A stretch of DNA of 54,178 bases from Tannerellaceae bacterium (lineage in GTDB: Bacteria; Bacteroidota; Bacteroidia; Bacteroidales; Tannerellaceae). The translations under genes and the position numbers were made by a program. The stretch is taken from NCBI GenBank assembly GCA_031278605.1, contig JAITKB010000135.1:1-54178 (forward strand), in the 5' to 3' direction. Numbering within the stretch: position 1 is the first letter of the stretch; every line of letters begins with the position of its first letter. Below the pieces are notes generated by a model that saw only the letters and a list, made by a program, of their open reading frames with translations, made no database searches and was not told the origin of the DNA. Positions 18,063 to 26,847 of this stretch are shown here, piece by piece.

Positions 18063-18600
18063 AGTGAAAAAAAAATTCCAGCCCAATTCCCGGATGGAAA
18101 TTGTGCTGAAAAAAAATTTCCAGCCCAATTCCCGGATGGAAATTGTGCTGAAAAAAAAATTCCAGCCCAATTCCCGGATGGAAATTGTGCCGGAAAAAAA
18201 TTTCCAGCCCAATTCCCGGATGGAAATTGTGCTGGAGAAAAAAATCTACCCCAATTCCCAAATGGAAATTGTGCTGGAGAAAAAAATCTACCCCAATTCC
18301 CGGATGGAAATTGTGCTGGAGAAAAATTTCTACCCCAATTCCCGGATGGAAATTGTGCTGGAGAAATTTTTCCAGCCCTTTCCCAAATGGAAATTGAGCT
18401 GGAGAAATTTTTCCAGCCCTTTCCCAAATGGAAATTGAGCTGGAGAAAAATTTCCAGCCCTTTCCCAAATGGAAATTGAGCCGGAGAAATTTTTCCAGCC
18501 CAATTCCAAAATGGAAATTGGGCCGGAAAAAAAATTCTACCTCCAATTCCCAAATGGATTTAGGCGCCGTAAAAAATTTTCGCTTCCATTCGGAAAAGGG
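18063..18600. repeat. Tandem array 2: about 12 hairpin units of 42 bp (three intervals of 41 bp)
   Basis: Anchoring on CCAGCCC or CTACCCC gives unit positions 18078, 18120, 18162, 18204, 18246, 18288, 18330, 18372, 18413, 18454, 18495 and 18537, plus a degenerate copy near 18581. The period is exactly 42 bp for the first eight units, then 41, 41, 41, 42 and 44. Each unit contains an imperfect palindrome in which GGAA(A)TTG.GCTGGAAA pairs with TTTCCAGC.CAATTCC, so the transcript or single strand would fold into a row of stems. The 41-bp units break any reading frame, which argues against a protein. The array fills the convergent gap 17992-18744 between the protein at 16672 and DUF6261-2. The rest of that gap holds a terminator and a short AT-rich stretch. 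Confidence 0.93.
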
Positions 18601-18610
18601 TAGGGGGGAG

Positions 18611-18648
18611 GGGAAAAAGAAAGACCCCGACCAAAGGTTGGCCGGGGT
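18611..18648 (-). terminator. Intrinsic terminator of the DUF6261-2 gene
   Basis: ACCCCG-a-CCAA-agg-TTGG-c-CGGGGT (18624-18648) forms a 10-bp stem. On the minus strand it is followed by a T-rich run (CTTTCTTTTT, from 18623 downward), the layout of a Rho-independent terminator about 100 bp past the gene stop. Confidence 0.65.
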
Positions 18649-18744
18649 TTGAAAGACTAAAAAACGGTTTCGTATTAAAAAAAAGCTCAATGAAAATTTG
18701 AAGATAACTATGTTTCTTTATTCGGTTTGGGGTAGATGGGAGGT

Positions 18745-19584
18745 TTAGTCTTCCACCGGTCCGCTTGGTTCCTCCTCCTCTTCCGTATCTTTATCTTTTG
18801 CCCGGCGTCCCGCACGAACCGCGAGCATGTCGGCATATCTTTTCAGGATTCGGTTCCATGCCACAACGAAGTTGTACACCACATTCCCTCGCAGTTCCGT
18901 GGGCGTATCTTCTTCGTATATCCCGGTCTTGAGGTCTTCCGGGTCAATATTTACGTCGCCACTCAGTCCGTCGGCTAAGAGTTGCACATGAAACGAGTCC
19001 ACAATCCCCTGATAGAGGAGGTCCATCTCTTTGCGAACATCGGCAAAGCGTTCCGTGGGTTTTTCGACGTCTTCCTGCGTACGCAGTGCGCGGCAGTCGA
19101 GGAATTTCTGTTCGGCAGCTTTCAGGTCGTTCACCCAAGTGTCGAGTTGGAGCAGGGTGATATACGGGGCGTATTTGCCCTTGACGTCTTGCAGGAAGTT
19201 GTGTATCGCACTCGATTCTTCCGTATAACTGCTGTTGATGGCCGATTTCCGGTAGTCGCTAATCAGGATAAACAGGCGCTTGGCGGCATCCTTCTTGTCG
19301 TCACCCGGCAGGGCGCGTGAGGCTTTAATTACGTTGTACATCCCCGTAAAGAGGGCATTGCGATCCTTGTCGGCTTCTCTCATGGCTTCCGTATAAACAC
19401 TCTTACGGAGCACAATCAGCAGATGGTCGGCCTTGCTGTACAGGGGCGTCAACAATTCGTACAGTTTCTTGACGCCGAGCTTCTCCGCCCCGCCGTAAAT
19501 GGGGATTTCGTTCTTGAAATCGGTAAATAAGTTAAACCATTCCTCGTTGTGGAGGCTTTTCAAATTCAATCGAAGTATCTGCAT
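18745..19584 (-). CDS. DUF6261 family protein, paralog 2
   Basis: A 279-residue helical, soluble protein, clearly related to the protein at 7723-8556: NLKSLHNEEWFNL at the N-terminus, then RKSVYTEAMREADKDRNALF in the middle, and a similar basic/acidic C-terminal tail (RAGRRAKDKDTEEEEE). No catalytic motif, signal or membrane segment is seen. It has its own promoter, appears to be a single-gene transcript ending in the hairpin at 18611-18648, and its 3' end faces the second 42-bp array. Function unknown. The repeated pairing with tandem arrays is the only contextual hint. Confidence 0.75.
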   Translation of the reverse strand: MQILRLNLKSLHNEEWFNLFTDFKNEIPIYGGAEKLGVKKLYELLTPLYSKADHLLIVLRKSVYTEAMREADKDRNALFTGMYNVIKASRALPGDDKKDAAKRLFILISDYRKSAINSSYTEESSAIHNFLQDVKGKYAPYITLLQLDTWVNDLKAAEQKFLDCRALRTQEDVEKPTERFADVRKEMDLLYQGIVDSFHVQLLADGLSGDVNIDPEDLKTGIYEEDTPTELRGNVVYNFVVAWNRILKRYADMLAVRAGRRAKDKDTEEEEEPSGPVED

Positions 19585-19619
19585 ACGTTTTCTTTGTTTT
19601 TGGGATTAATACTATGCTG

Positions 19620-19627
19620 CAAATATA
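19620..19627 (-). promoter_or_regulatory. -7 element of the DUF6261-2 gene
   Basis: TATATTTG on the minus strand matches TAnnTTTG. A TTTG lies 22 bp upstream (19650-19653). The site is 35 bp before the start codon. Confidence 0.55.
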
Positions 19628-19719
19628 GAAGAATAATTATCGGAACTGCCAAATTTTTTGGAAAAAAATTACATGCCGACGTTTTTTTTTCCCCCCTCGC
19701 CCCTTCCGGTTTTCGGGAA

Positions 19720-21879
19720 TCAGTCCCCGGAGAAGATTTCTTCCAGCAGGTATCCGGCCCCGGCGTATCGGTCGATGATAAAAAGGATGTAGCGGATGTC
19801 CGCAACGATGCTTCGCTGGTGGTCGGCAAGGTATTGGATGTCGCCCCCCATGCCCTCCCAATTCCGGTCGAAGTTGACGCCCACCAGCTCCCCCCGGGCG
19901 TTCAATACGGGGCTTCCGGAGTTGCCTCTCGGGGTGTGGGTGTTGAGGATGAAGGCCACGGGCATCTTCCCCTCAGGCATGGCGTAAGGGGCGAAGTCCT
20001 TTGCCCGGTGCAGCTCCTTGAGGCGCTGGGGGACGGTAAATTCCTCCTTGTCGGGGTCTTCTTTTTCCATCACCCCGTCCAGCGTGGTTTGGCTTTCGTA
20101 GTAGACGGCGTCGCAGGGGGCGTATCCCTTTTTTTGTCCGTAGGTCAGGCGGATGGTGGCGTTGGCCTCGGGATAGTCCTCCCCGGGGCGCATCTCCAGC
20201 AAACCCTTCACAAATTCCCGGCGCTCCAGGGCCAGGGCTTCGTCGAACTCGCCAAGGGCTGCGGCCAGCATCTTTTGCTCCTTCTCCACGGCCTGGGCAA
20301 AGCGTATCATCGGATCGTTTTCGAGCGCACGGGCCGAAGGACGGGCGAGAAAAGCCCCGAAGTTTTCGGGATTCCCATAAATGGAGGTTTCAAAGAGGTA
20401 GTCGATGAAACGGTCGGTATCGCCCCTGAATTTCTTGTCCACAACAGCGAAATAGGCCGGCTGCTGATGCGCCGGCACCAGGCGGCGGTATTCCCGGAGC
20501 ATCACCTTGGCGATCTTGCGATCCAACTGCGGCGCATAGGAGGCATTGAAAAAACGCAGGCGCGCCAGGGAAAGCAGGCGGAGCTGTTCCTCCCCGGCCG
20601 CCCGGTCCTTCCCCCGCAGGGCCTCCGCCACGGGTTGGATCCGGGTGGGTATGGCCGTAAATTCTATCCCCCGCACCAAAGCCTCGTTGAGCATCCGGCT
20701 GCGGAAACGGAGGCTTTTCCGATCCTGCACGATTTGCTCCATCATACGCAGGACTTCGGGATAATCCCCCCGGTGGTTGTCTCCGGCCCAGGCCAGGAGT
20801 TGTTCCTGCTGCACGCGCTTGGCTTCTTCCGGGAGCTGCCGCCGAATCGCCCGGCGCGCCCCCAGGGCGTTTTTGTGCGCGTTCGCCACGGCGGCGTATT
20901 TGTCGGCGTAGCGGATGCGCAGTTCGGAATCCCGGAGCATTTCCTCCTGCAGGAGTTGCCGGCGCAGTCCGCGGATGTGGACGCCCACGGCCAGGTCGAT
21001 GGCGTATTGCTCGGCCACTTCCCAACTGCTATGGTCGTGATGGGTGCGCGCCGGATACCCAAGCATCATGGCAAAATCATTTTCTTCCAGACCCCGGGTG
21101 GAAATCCTCAGCCGGTATTTGGGGCGGAGGGGAACGTTGTTTTCGGCATAGTCCGCCGGATTCCCCCCGGCATCGGCGTAGATGCGGAAGAGGGCAAAGT
21201 CGCCCGTATGCCGGGGCCACATCCCCTGGTCGGTATCGGCCCCAAACCTCCCGATGGAGGAAGGAGGCACGCCCACCAAACGAACGTCGGTATATCGCTT
21301 CTTCGTAAACATATAATATTGATTCCCCCCGAAAAACGCCCGGATCTCAACCTCTACCCCCGGATGTTCGGAGAGAAATTGCTCCCCGACCTTTTCCTTG
21401 GCCAAAAGGTTGAGGTAGGCGGAGGAGAGGAAATTCATGCCCCCGGGATCGGGATCTTTTTCCAGACGTCCGATAACGTATTCGGTCACCTCCTCGATGC
21501 GCTCGGTAAACGACACACTTAACCCGGGGCAAGGCAACTCTTCCCGGCGGCCGGCGGCCCAGTATCCCCGGCTAAGGTAGTCGCGCTCAGGCGTGCTATG
21601 CTGTTGTATGCGGCTGTAGGCGCAGTGGTGGTTGGTGAGCAGCAAACCCTCGTTGGAGATAATTCCGCCGGTGCATCCCCCGTCGAAAATCACCACCGCA
21701 TCCTTGAGCGAAGCCGAGTCGGGATGATAAATGCGGTCGCCTTCCAGGGTAAGGCCCAGGGACTGCATTTGCGCCAGCCGTTGTTGCTTCAATAGCGGAA
21801 GCATCCACATCCCCTCGTCGGCACAAAGCATAAAGGGAGCAAGGGCCGACAGCATCCAGGAGGTAAAACATCTTTTCAT
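19720..21879 (-). CDS. dpp11: S46 family dipeptidyl-peptidase, DPP11 type (Asp/Glu-specific)
   Basis: A secreted serine exopeptidase that removes dipeptides in the periplasm. The start at 21879 gives a clean signal peptide (MKRCFTSWMLSALAPFMLCA) and 719 residues, close to the 720 of the Porphyromonas enzyme; an ATG nine codons upstream (21906) is possible. The catalytic His lies in LLLTNHHCAY (H85) and the Ser in RGNSGSPVL (S654). Eighteen residues after that Ser is R672 in FDRNWE. In characterised enzymes Arg at this point marks DPP11 (acidic P1) and Gly marks DPP7, so acidic specificity is predicted. Suits a peptide-fermenting lifestyle. Downstream of the CYTH gene on the same strand. Confidence 0.93.
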   Translation of the reverse strand: MKRCFTSWMLSALAPFMLCADEGMWMLPLLKQQRLAQMQSLGLTLEGDRIYHPDSASLKDAVVIFDGGCTGGIISNEGLLLTNHHCAYSRIQQHSTPERDYLSRGYWAAGRREELPCPGLSVSFTERIEEVTEYVIGRLEKDPDPGGMNFLSSAYLNLLAKEKVGEQFLSEHPGVEVEIRAFFGGNQYYMFTKKRYTDVRLVGVPPSSIGRFGADTDQGMWPRHTGDFALFRIYADAGGNPADYAENNVPLRPKYRLRISTRGLEENDFAMMLGYPARTHHDHSSWEVAEQYAIDLAVGVHIRGLRRQLLQEEMLRDSELRIRYADKYAAVANAHKNALGARRAIRRQLPEEAKRVQQEQLLAWAGDNHRGDYPEVLRMMEQIVQDRKSLRFRSRMLNEALVRGIEFTAIPTRIQPVAEALRGKDRAAGEEQLRLLSLARLRFFNASYAPQLDRKIAKVMLREYRRLVPAHQQPAYFAVVDKKFRGDTDRFIDYLFETSIYGNPENFGAFLARPSARALENDPMIRFAQAVEKEQKMLAAALGEFDEALALERREFVKGLLEMRPGEDYPEANATIRLTYGQKKGYAPCDAVYYESQTTLDGVMEKEDPDKEEFTVPQRLKELHRAKDFAPYAMPEGKMPVAFILNTHTPRGNSGSPVLNARGELVGVNFDRNWEGMGGDIQYLADHQRSIVADIRYILFIIDRYAGAGYLLEEIFSGD

Positions 21880-21898
21880 ATTCTTGCGGTATTTTATA

Positions 21899-22387
21899 TC
21901 ATTCATTTCTTTTCCATTGTGTGTAGGGCCTCCGTGCGAGCATGGTATTGTAATATCTTTCGTCTCCCGTTACTTCCTCCCCCAGCCAGGCCGGTTTCTC
22001 AAAGGATTCGTCCCCGGAGGAAAGTTCTATCTCGGCAATCAGCAGACCTTCGTTCGCTCCCCGGAACACATCGACCTCCCACACGTGTTTTCCCCAGGGA
22101 ATATAATAACGCACCTTGTCTATAATGCCGCTACGGCAGAGCTTGATCAATTCCGCGGCGTCGGCCGGGGGGATTTCCTGCTCAAATTCGTAGCGGCTCC
22201 ATCCTTTTTCGTCGGAAGGACCCTTGACGGTTAACGAGGCCCCGTTGCCGGCCATGCGGACCCGCACGGTACATTCCCGTTCGGCGCAAAGATACCCCTG
22301 GGTGATGTGGCAGGAGTTGGTTGCCTCCTTCCAAAAGTCGCCGGCAACGGTAAATTTCCTCTCGGTTTCAATCATCCCGGATTTCAT
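21899..22387 (-). CDS. CYTH domain protein (triphosphate tunnel metalloenzyme-like)
   Basis: A 162-residue single-domain protein. The N-terminal ETERK (in MIETERKF) is the ExExK signature of the CYTH/triphosphate-tunnel fold, and alternating charged strands follow (CTVRVRMAG, SLTVKG, WEVDVFRG, IAEIELSS). Bacterial members hydrolyse tripolyphosphate or other triphosphates with a divalent metal. The ATG overlaps the TGA of the preceding gene by one base (TGATG), which supports translational coupling and this start. Substrate not determinable. Confidence 0.88.
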   Translation of the reverse strand: MKSGMIETERKFTVAGDFWKEATNSCHITQGYLCAERECTVRVRMAGNGASLTVKGPSDEKGWSRYEFEQEIPPADAAELIKLCRSGIIDKVRYYIPWGKHVWEVDVFRGANEGLLIAEIELSSGDESFEKPAWLGEEVTGDERYYNTMLARRPYTQWKRNE

Positions 22388-23382
22388 CAGCGCACAGTTA
22401 CCATGGTGGCCCCAAAGCCGTATTGAAGGAAGGAAGCATTCTGGTAGTCGTAGCGTTTGTAACGTGTTTTCAACTCCTTCTCAATGGCGCTACGCAATAC
22501 GCCCTCTCCCTTGCCGTGTATGAAAACAATGTTCTGCCCCTTCTTTGCGGCGTACAGGGAAAGGGTTTCGTGGAATTTCTCCAACTGGTAGCGCAGGATG
22601 TCGCCCGGAGTCAATCCGTTCACATTATCCAGCAACTGCTCGATGTGCAAATCTATTTCCACGATCTCCCGCGATGGTTTCCGGTTCACGTTCGCGGGGG
22701 CGTCGGCACAGGACTTGCTCTTCAGGGCCTCTTTCAGTCCGGCCTCGGATACGTGTAATTCCTTGCGGGGAACGTCTGCCCGTATCACGGGAACAATCAG
22801 GGCGTTTTCCTCAAAGAAATCATTCTCCGTAAAACAATGCGTCTTGTAGAACTTCACCGTATCCATACGGATCTCTACCGAGAGGGCGTTTTTGAGGGAA
22901 TAGGGTTTGTCCTTCTTAAAGGCGATGAGTTGTACGCAGATCCGTTCCAACTCATTCAATACCTCCTTGTCGAACTCCTCCATAAAAATCTTGGTGTTCG
23001 GTTCTATCTGTCCGTTGCAGCGGCTTACCCAACTGTTGTTTTGCCGATGCATGTAATTAAAGAACAGGTAATAGTTGCTGCTGTTTATGAGGTAGGCCTC
23101 GTATCCGCTTTGCGTCATGGCCTTGGGGCTGAGCGGAAGGTATCCTATATAAAGGTTCAATTCTTCGCCTTGGGGGGTTTCTTCTATGGGACGTTCCTTC
23201 GGCGCGGCTGTTTGAATCAGCGTTGGCTTATCCGCCACCACCACCAGCTCGCGCAGCAGGGCCGGGATTTCAAACCCGTCGTCGCCTTCCACCCACACCC
23301 GGTCTTTCCCCTGGAAGCGTCGCACGATGCCGCCCCCTACACTGTTCAGAAAGCGAACCTTGTCTCCTGTTTTTATATTCAT
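22387..23382 (-). CDS. DUF2027 and Smr domain protein (putative DNA or RNA nicking protein)
   Basis: A 331-residue protein. The N-terminal part (VRFLNSVGGGIVRRFQGKDRVWVE) resembles the DUF2027 module of Bacteroidales MutS2-related proteins. The C-terminal about 85 residues are an Smr domain with EIDLHIEQLL and the HGKGEGVLR motif, followed by an aromatic-glycine-rich end. Smr domains act as nicking endonucleases on nucleic acids. There is no MutS ATPase, so this is a stand-alone Smr protein. First gene of a minus-strand group with the CYTH gene and perhaps dpp11. Confidence 0.88.
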   Translation of the reverse strand: MNIKTGDKVRFLNSVGGGIVRRFQGKDRVWVEGDDGFEIPALLRELVVVADKPTLIQTAAPKERPIEETPQGEELNLYIGYLPLSPKAMTQSGYEAYLINSSNYYLFFNYMHRQNNSWVSRCNGQIEPNTKIFMEEFDKEVLNELERICVQLIAFKKDKPYSLKNALSVEIRMDTVKFYKTHCFTENDFFEENALIVPVIRADVPRKELHVSEAGLKEALKSKSCADAPANVNRKPSREIVEIDLHIEQLLDNVNGLTPGDILRYQLEKFHETLSLYAAKKGQNIVFIHGKGEGVLRSAIEKELKTRYKRYDYQNASFLQYGFGATMVTVR

Positions 23383-23399
23383 AGATATTTATTTACGGA

Positions 23400-23428
23400 T
23401 TGTTGTCCGGCAAAGTTCATTATTTTTG
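23400..23428 (+). promoter_or_regulatory. queA promoter
   Basis: TTG at 23400-23402 and TATTTTTG at 23421-23428 are spaced by 18 bp. The -7 element ends 16 bp before the ATG at 23445, supporting that start over the longer open frame. Confidence 0.6.
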
Positions 23429-23444
23429 TGCAGAATATAAAGAG

Positions 23445-24677
23445 ATGACAACAAAAACCCAACAGATACGCATCGAAACCTACCACTACGTATTGCCCGA
23501 CGAACGCATCGCCAAATACCCCCTTGCCCAAAGAGACGAATCCCAATTGCTGCTCTACCGTGCGGGCGAAATCACCCGAAGCCGCTTCCGATACCTGCCC
23601 GATTACCTGCCGGCGGGCGCTTTGTTGGTGTTTAATAACACCCGTGTGATCTGTGCGCGGATGCTTTTCCGGAAAGAAAGCGGCGCGGAGATAGAGATCT
23701 TTTGCCTGGAGCCTTTCGCCCCGAGCGATTACACCCTTGCCTTTCAGCAAACGCTAAGTTGCCGTTGGATTTGCCTGGTGGGTAATCTGAAGAAATGGAA
23801 AGAAGGCCCCTTGCACAAGACCCTGCGGATAAACGGTCGGGCAGTGAACCTGCAAGCCCGGAGGACACCCTCTGCCGCCCCGGGCCAACACATTACTTTT
23901 ACCTGGGATAATCCCGCCCTTACCTTCGGACAACTGCTGGAAGCCGGCGGACAACTGCCTGTCCCGCCCTATTTGCATCGGGAAGCGGAGGAATCCGACC
24001 TGGAGAACTATCAAACCGTTTATTCCAGCGTGAAAGGTTCGGTGGCCGCCCCGACAGCCGGACTGCATTTCACGCCCGAACTCCTGCAAGCCCTGGATGC
24101 CAAAGGCTTCGGACGGGAAGAACTGACACTGCACGTCGGAGCCGGAACCTTCCGCCCCGTACGGCATGATACGCTGGAAGAACACGAAATGCATACGGAA
24201 TATATCTCGGTGAGCCGATCGGTCATCGAACGGATACGGAAGTCGGACGCCCGCCTTATGGTTGCCGTCGGAACTACGTCCGTACGTACGCTGGAAAGTC
24301 TCTATTACGTGGGGGTTCTTCTTTCGGAACATCCCCACGCCGCGCCGCAGGAGTTGGTCGTTCCCCAGTGGATGCCCTACCTCGAAACCCACAACCGCCT
24401 CACGCCGGCACAGGCCTTACGCCATGTGCTGGATTATCTGGACCGACAGGGCCTGGACCGGCTGATTGCCGCCACACAAATCCTGATAGCTCCGGGATAT
24501 GTATTCAAGATGGTTCGGGGAGGGATTATCACCAATTTCCACCAGCCCCGAAGCACCCTTCTGTTACTCGTATCGGCTTTTGTGGGGGGCGATTGGGAAC
24601 GCATCTACGCCTATGCCCTTGCGCATGATTTCCGCTTTCTCAGTTATGGCGACAGCTCCCTGCTGTTGCCGCGTTAG
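23445..24677 (+). CDS. queA: S-adenosylmethionine:tRNA ribosyltransferase-isomerase
   Basis: Transfers and isomerises the ribosyl part of SAM onto preQ1 in tRNA, giving epoxyqueuosine. The protein has 410 residues from the ATG at 23445, placed right after a promoter. Motifs: DERIAKYPLAQRDESQLL, LVFNNTRVICAR, PTAGLHFTPELL, LHVGAGTFRPVR and ITNFHQPRSTLLLLVSAF, all typical of QueA. The C-terminus runs into the convergent his operon, with only 8 bp between the two stop codons. Expected in the cytoplasm with Tgt and QueG or QueH elsewhere in the genome. Confidence 0.97.
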   Translation: MTTKTQQIRIETYHYVLPDERIAKYPLAQRDESQLLLYRAGEITRSRFRYLPDYLPAGALLVFNNTRVICARMLFRKESGAEIEIFCLEPFAPSDYTLAFQQTLSCRWICLVGNLKKWKEGPLHKTLRINGRAVNLQARRTPSAAPGQHITFTWDNPALTFGQLLEAGGQLPVPPYLHREAEESDLENYQTVYSSVKGSVAAPTAGLHFTPELLQALDAKGFGREELTLHVGAGTFRPVRHDTLEEHEMHTEYISVSRSVIERIRKSDARLMVAVGTTSVRTLESLYYVGVLLSEHPHAAPQELVVPQWMPYLETHNRLTPAQALRHVLDYLDRQGLDRLIAATQILIAPGYVFKMVRGGIITNFHQPRSTLLLLVSAFVGGDWERIYAYALAHDFRFLSYGDSSLLLPR

Positions 24678-24685
24678 CTCCCGGC

Positions 24686-25813
24686 TCAGAGACTTCCCTT
24701 GGTGCTGGGCAACTCGTAGGCGTAGATGTCCCGCCGGATGGCCATCCGGATGCTGCGGGCAAGGGCTTTGAAGATTCCTTCGATCTTATGGTGTTCGTTT
24801 GCGCCTTCGGCGCGGATGTTCAGGTTCATGCAGGCGGCGTCGCTCAGGCTCTTGAAGAAATGGGGGAACATCTCCGTGGGCATATCGCCTATCTTCTCGC
24901 GGCGGAAGTCGGCCTCCCACACCAGCCAGGGGCGTCCGCCGAAGTCGAGGGCCAGGCTACACAGGCAGTCGTCCATCGGGAGCGTATAGCCGTAGCGTTC
25001 GATGCCCCGCTTGTCGCCGAGCGCCTTCCGAAGCGCTTCGCCTAGAGCCAGGGCCGTATCTTCGATGGTATGGTGTTCGTCCACCTCCAGGTCTCCTTTC
25101 ACGCAAATATCCAGGTCGACGCCGGCATGTTTGCCTATCTGGTCGAGCAGGTGATTGAAGAACCCCAGTCCGGTGTCGATGCGCGTGCTTCCTTTTCCGT
25201 CCAGATTCACTACTACGCGGATGTCGGTTTCTTTCGTGGTACGCTGCACCACGGCTCGCCGTTCGCCGGCAAAGAGATATTCGGCAATCCGGTCCCAGTC
25301 GTCGGTAATAAGCGAAGGGGAGAGCCTTTTGGGATAAGCGGCCAGTTCTTCTCCGGCCCCTTGGGGCGAGCGCAGCCAGATGCTTTTCGCCCCCAGGTTG
25401 GCGGCCAGTTCCACGTCGGAGAGTCGGTCGCCAATCACAAAGCTCGCCGCCAGGTCGTAAGCGCCGTCTAAGTATTTGCCGAACATCCCGGTGCGGGGTT
25501 TGCGCTTTGGAGAATGATCGGCGGGGAAGGAACGATCAATGAGTATATCGTCGAAGGTCACGCCTTCGCCGGCCAGGGCTTCCAGCAGCTTGTTGTGCGC
25601 CGGCCAGAAGGTCTCTTCCGGGAAAGAGGGCGTCCCCAGCCCGTCCTGGTTGCTGGCCATCACCAGCTCGAAATCCAGATGCTTGCGGATGAAATGCAGG
25701 TTGCGGAATACGTTCGGATAGAACGACAATTTCTCCAGGGAGTCCAGCTGGTAATCCTCCGGCGGCTCGACAACCAGCGTGCCGTCGCGGTCGATAAACA
25801 GGGCGCGTTTCAT
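24686..25813 (-). CDS. hisB: Bifunctional histidinol-phosphatase / imidazoleglycerol-phosphate dehydratase
   Basis: A 375-residue fusion covering two steps of histidine synthesis. The N-terminal HAD phosphatase has FIDRDGTL with nucleophile D8 and D10. The C-terminal dehydratase has [34 protein letters not shown] and [15 protein letters not shown] with the metal-binding His clusters. The start at 25813 was chosen because it overlaps the hisC stop in an ATGA junction and gives the normal HAD N-terminus; the 27 codons upstream lie inside hisC. Last gene of the hisGDCB operon. Confidence 0.96.
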   Translation of the reverse strand: MKRALFIDRDGTLVVEPPEDYQLDSLEKLSFYPNVFRNLHFIRKHLDFELVMASNQDGLGTPSFPEETFWPAHNKLLEALAGEGVTFDDILIDRSFPADHSPKRKPRTGMFGKYLDGAYDLAASFVIGDRLSDVELAANLGAKSIWLRSPQGAGEELAAYPKRLSPSLITDDWDRIAEYLFAGERRAVVQRTTKETDIRVVVNLDGKGSTRIDTGLGFFNHLLDQIGKHAGVDLDICVKGDLEVDEHHTIEDTALALGEALRKALGDKRGIERYGYTLPMDDCLCSLALDFGGRPWLVWEADFRREKIGDMPTEMFPHFFKSLSDAACMNLNIRAEGANEHHKIEGIFKALARSIRMAIRRDIYAYELPSTKGSL

Positions 25814-26847
25814 GGCTTCATCTCCTCCAAGGCTTTGATAAGCGTATGATTCTCTTGCGGCGTGCCGATGGTGATGCGCAGACAGTCTTCGCACAGGGAG
25901 ACGCTGTGGCGGTTGCGCACGATCACCTTTTGCTCCACCAGGTAACGATAGGTGGCGTTGGCATGGTTCACTCGGACGAGGATAAAATTGGCCTCGGACG
26001 GGTAGATATGCCTTACGAACGGCAGGCGTTGCAAAGCCTCCTCCGTGAGGGAACGCTCGCGGAGAATTTCGGACAGTTGGCGTCGCATTTCTTCTTCGCG
26101 GCTCAATACCTTCAAGGCATATTCCTGTGCCGGGCGGCTCACGTTGTAGGGATATTTGATCTTGTTCAGCACAGCAATAATTTCGGGTGATGCAAAAGCC
26201 ATCCCCAGGCGGATGCCGGCTGCTCCCCAGGCTTTCGAGAGCGTTTGGAGTACCATCAACCGGGGGAAGCTCACCAACCCTTCGGTGAGCGAGGGGGAGG
26301 ATGCGAAGTCGATATAGGCCTCGTCCACCACGACGATTCCCCCGAAGTATTTCAGCACACGGTAGATTTCTTCCCTGTCCAAGAGATTGCCCGTAGGGTT
26401 ATTGGGCGAGCAGAGGTAGACGATCTTCGTCTGTTCGCCGGTAGCGTTCAGGACGGCGTCGGCCGAGAGCCGGAAGTTGTCCGACAGGGGTACTTGGATA
26501 CATGCCACCTGGTTGATCTGCGCCGCCACTTCGTACATCCCGTAAGAGGGCGTGAGGGTTACGATGTTGTCAATCCCCGGCCGGCAGAAGGCGCGTATTG
26601 CCAGGTCGATGGCTTCGTCGCTCCCGTTGCCGATGAAGATATACTCCGCGGCGAGGTCTTTCAGCTCGGATAGGCGCCGTTTCAGTTCCCGTTGCATGGG
26701 ATCGGGATAGCGGGTGTAGGGTGCGTTGTAGGGATTCTCGTTGGCGTCCAGAAAGACGGAGGCTTCGCCGTGGAACTCGTCACGTGCGGAGGAATAGGGT
26801 TTCAGGCTGAGGATATTCGGCCGGAGCAGGTCTTTCAGCTGTTTCAT
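25810..26847 (-). CDS. hisC: Histidinol-phosphate aminotransferase
   Basis: A PLP aminotransferase that converts imidazole-acetol phosphate to histidinol phosphate with glutamate. The protein has 345 residues. Motifs: [34 protein letters not shown] and the PLP lysine K205 in [13 protein letters not shown]. Both ends overlap neighbours by ATGA junctions (hisD upstream, hisB downstream), indicating tight translational coupling. Confidence 0.97.
   Translation of the reverse strand: MKQLKDLLRPNILSLKPYSSARDEFHGEASVFLDANENPYNAPYTRYPDPMQRELKRRLSELKDLAAEYIFIGNGSDEAIDLAIRAFCRPGIDNIVTLTPSYGMYEVAAQINQVACIQVPLSDNFRLSADAVLNATGEQTKIVYLCSPNNPTGNLLDREEIYRVLKYFGGIVVVDEAYIDFASSPSLTEGLVSFPRLMVLQTLSKAWGAAGIRLGMAFASPEIIAVLNKIKYPYNVSRPAQEYALKVLSREEEMRRQLSEILRERSLTEEALQRLPFVRHIYPSEANFILVRVNHANATYRYLVEQKVIVRNRHSVSLCEDCLRITIGTPQENHTLIKALEEMKP

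Noticed and set aside
17755..18690. Repeat-protein ORFs across array 2 on both strands
   Set aside because: The plus frame starts at a TTG right after a stop codon and breaks when units become 41 bp; the minus frame runs into a real gene on the other strand. Palindromes, not the frame, are conserved.
25814..25894. Extended HisB N-terminus
   Set aside because: The extra 27 codons lie within hisC, and the ATGA overlap with hisC marks the start at 25813.
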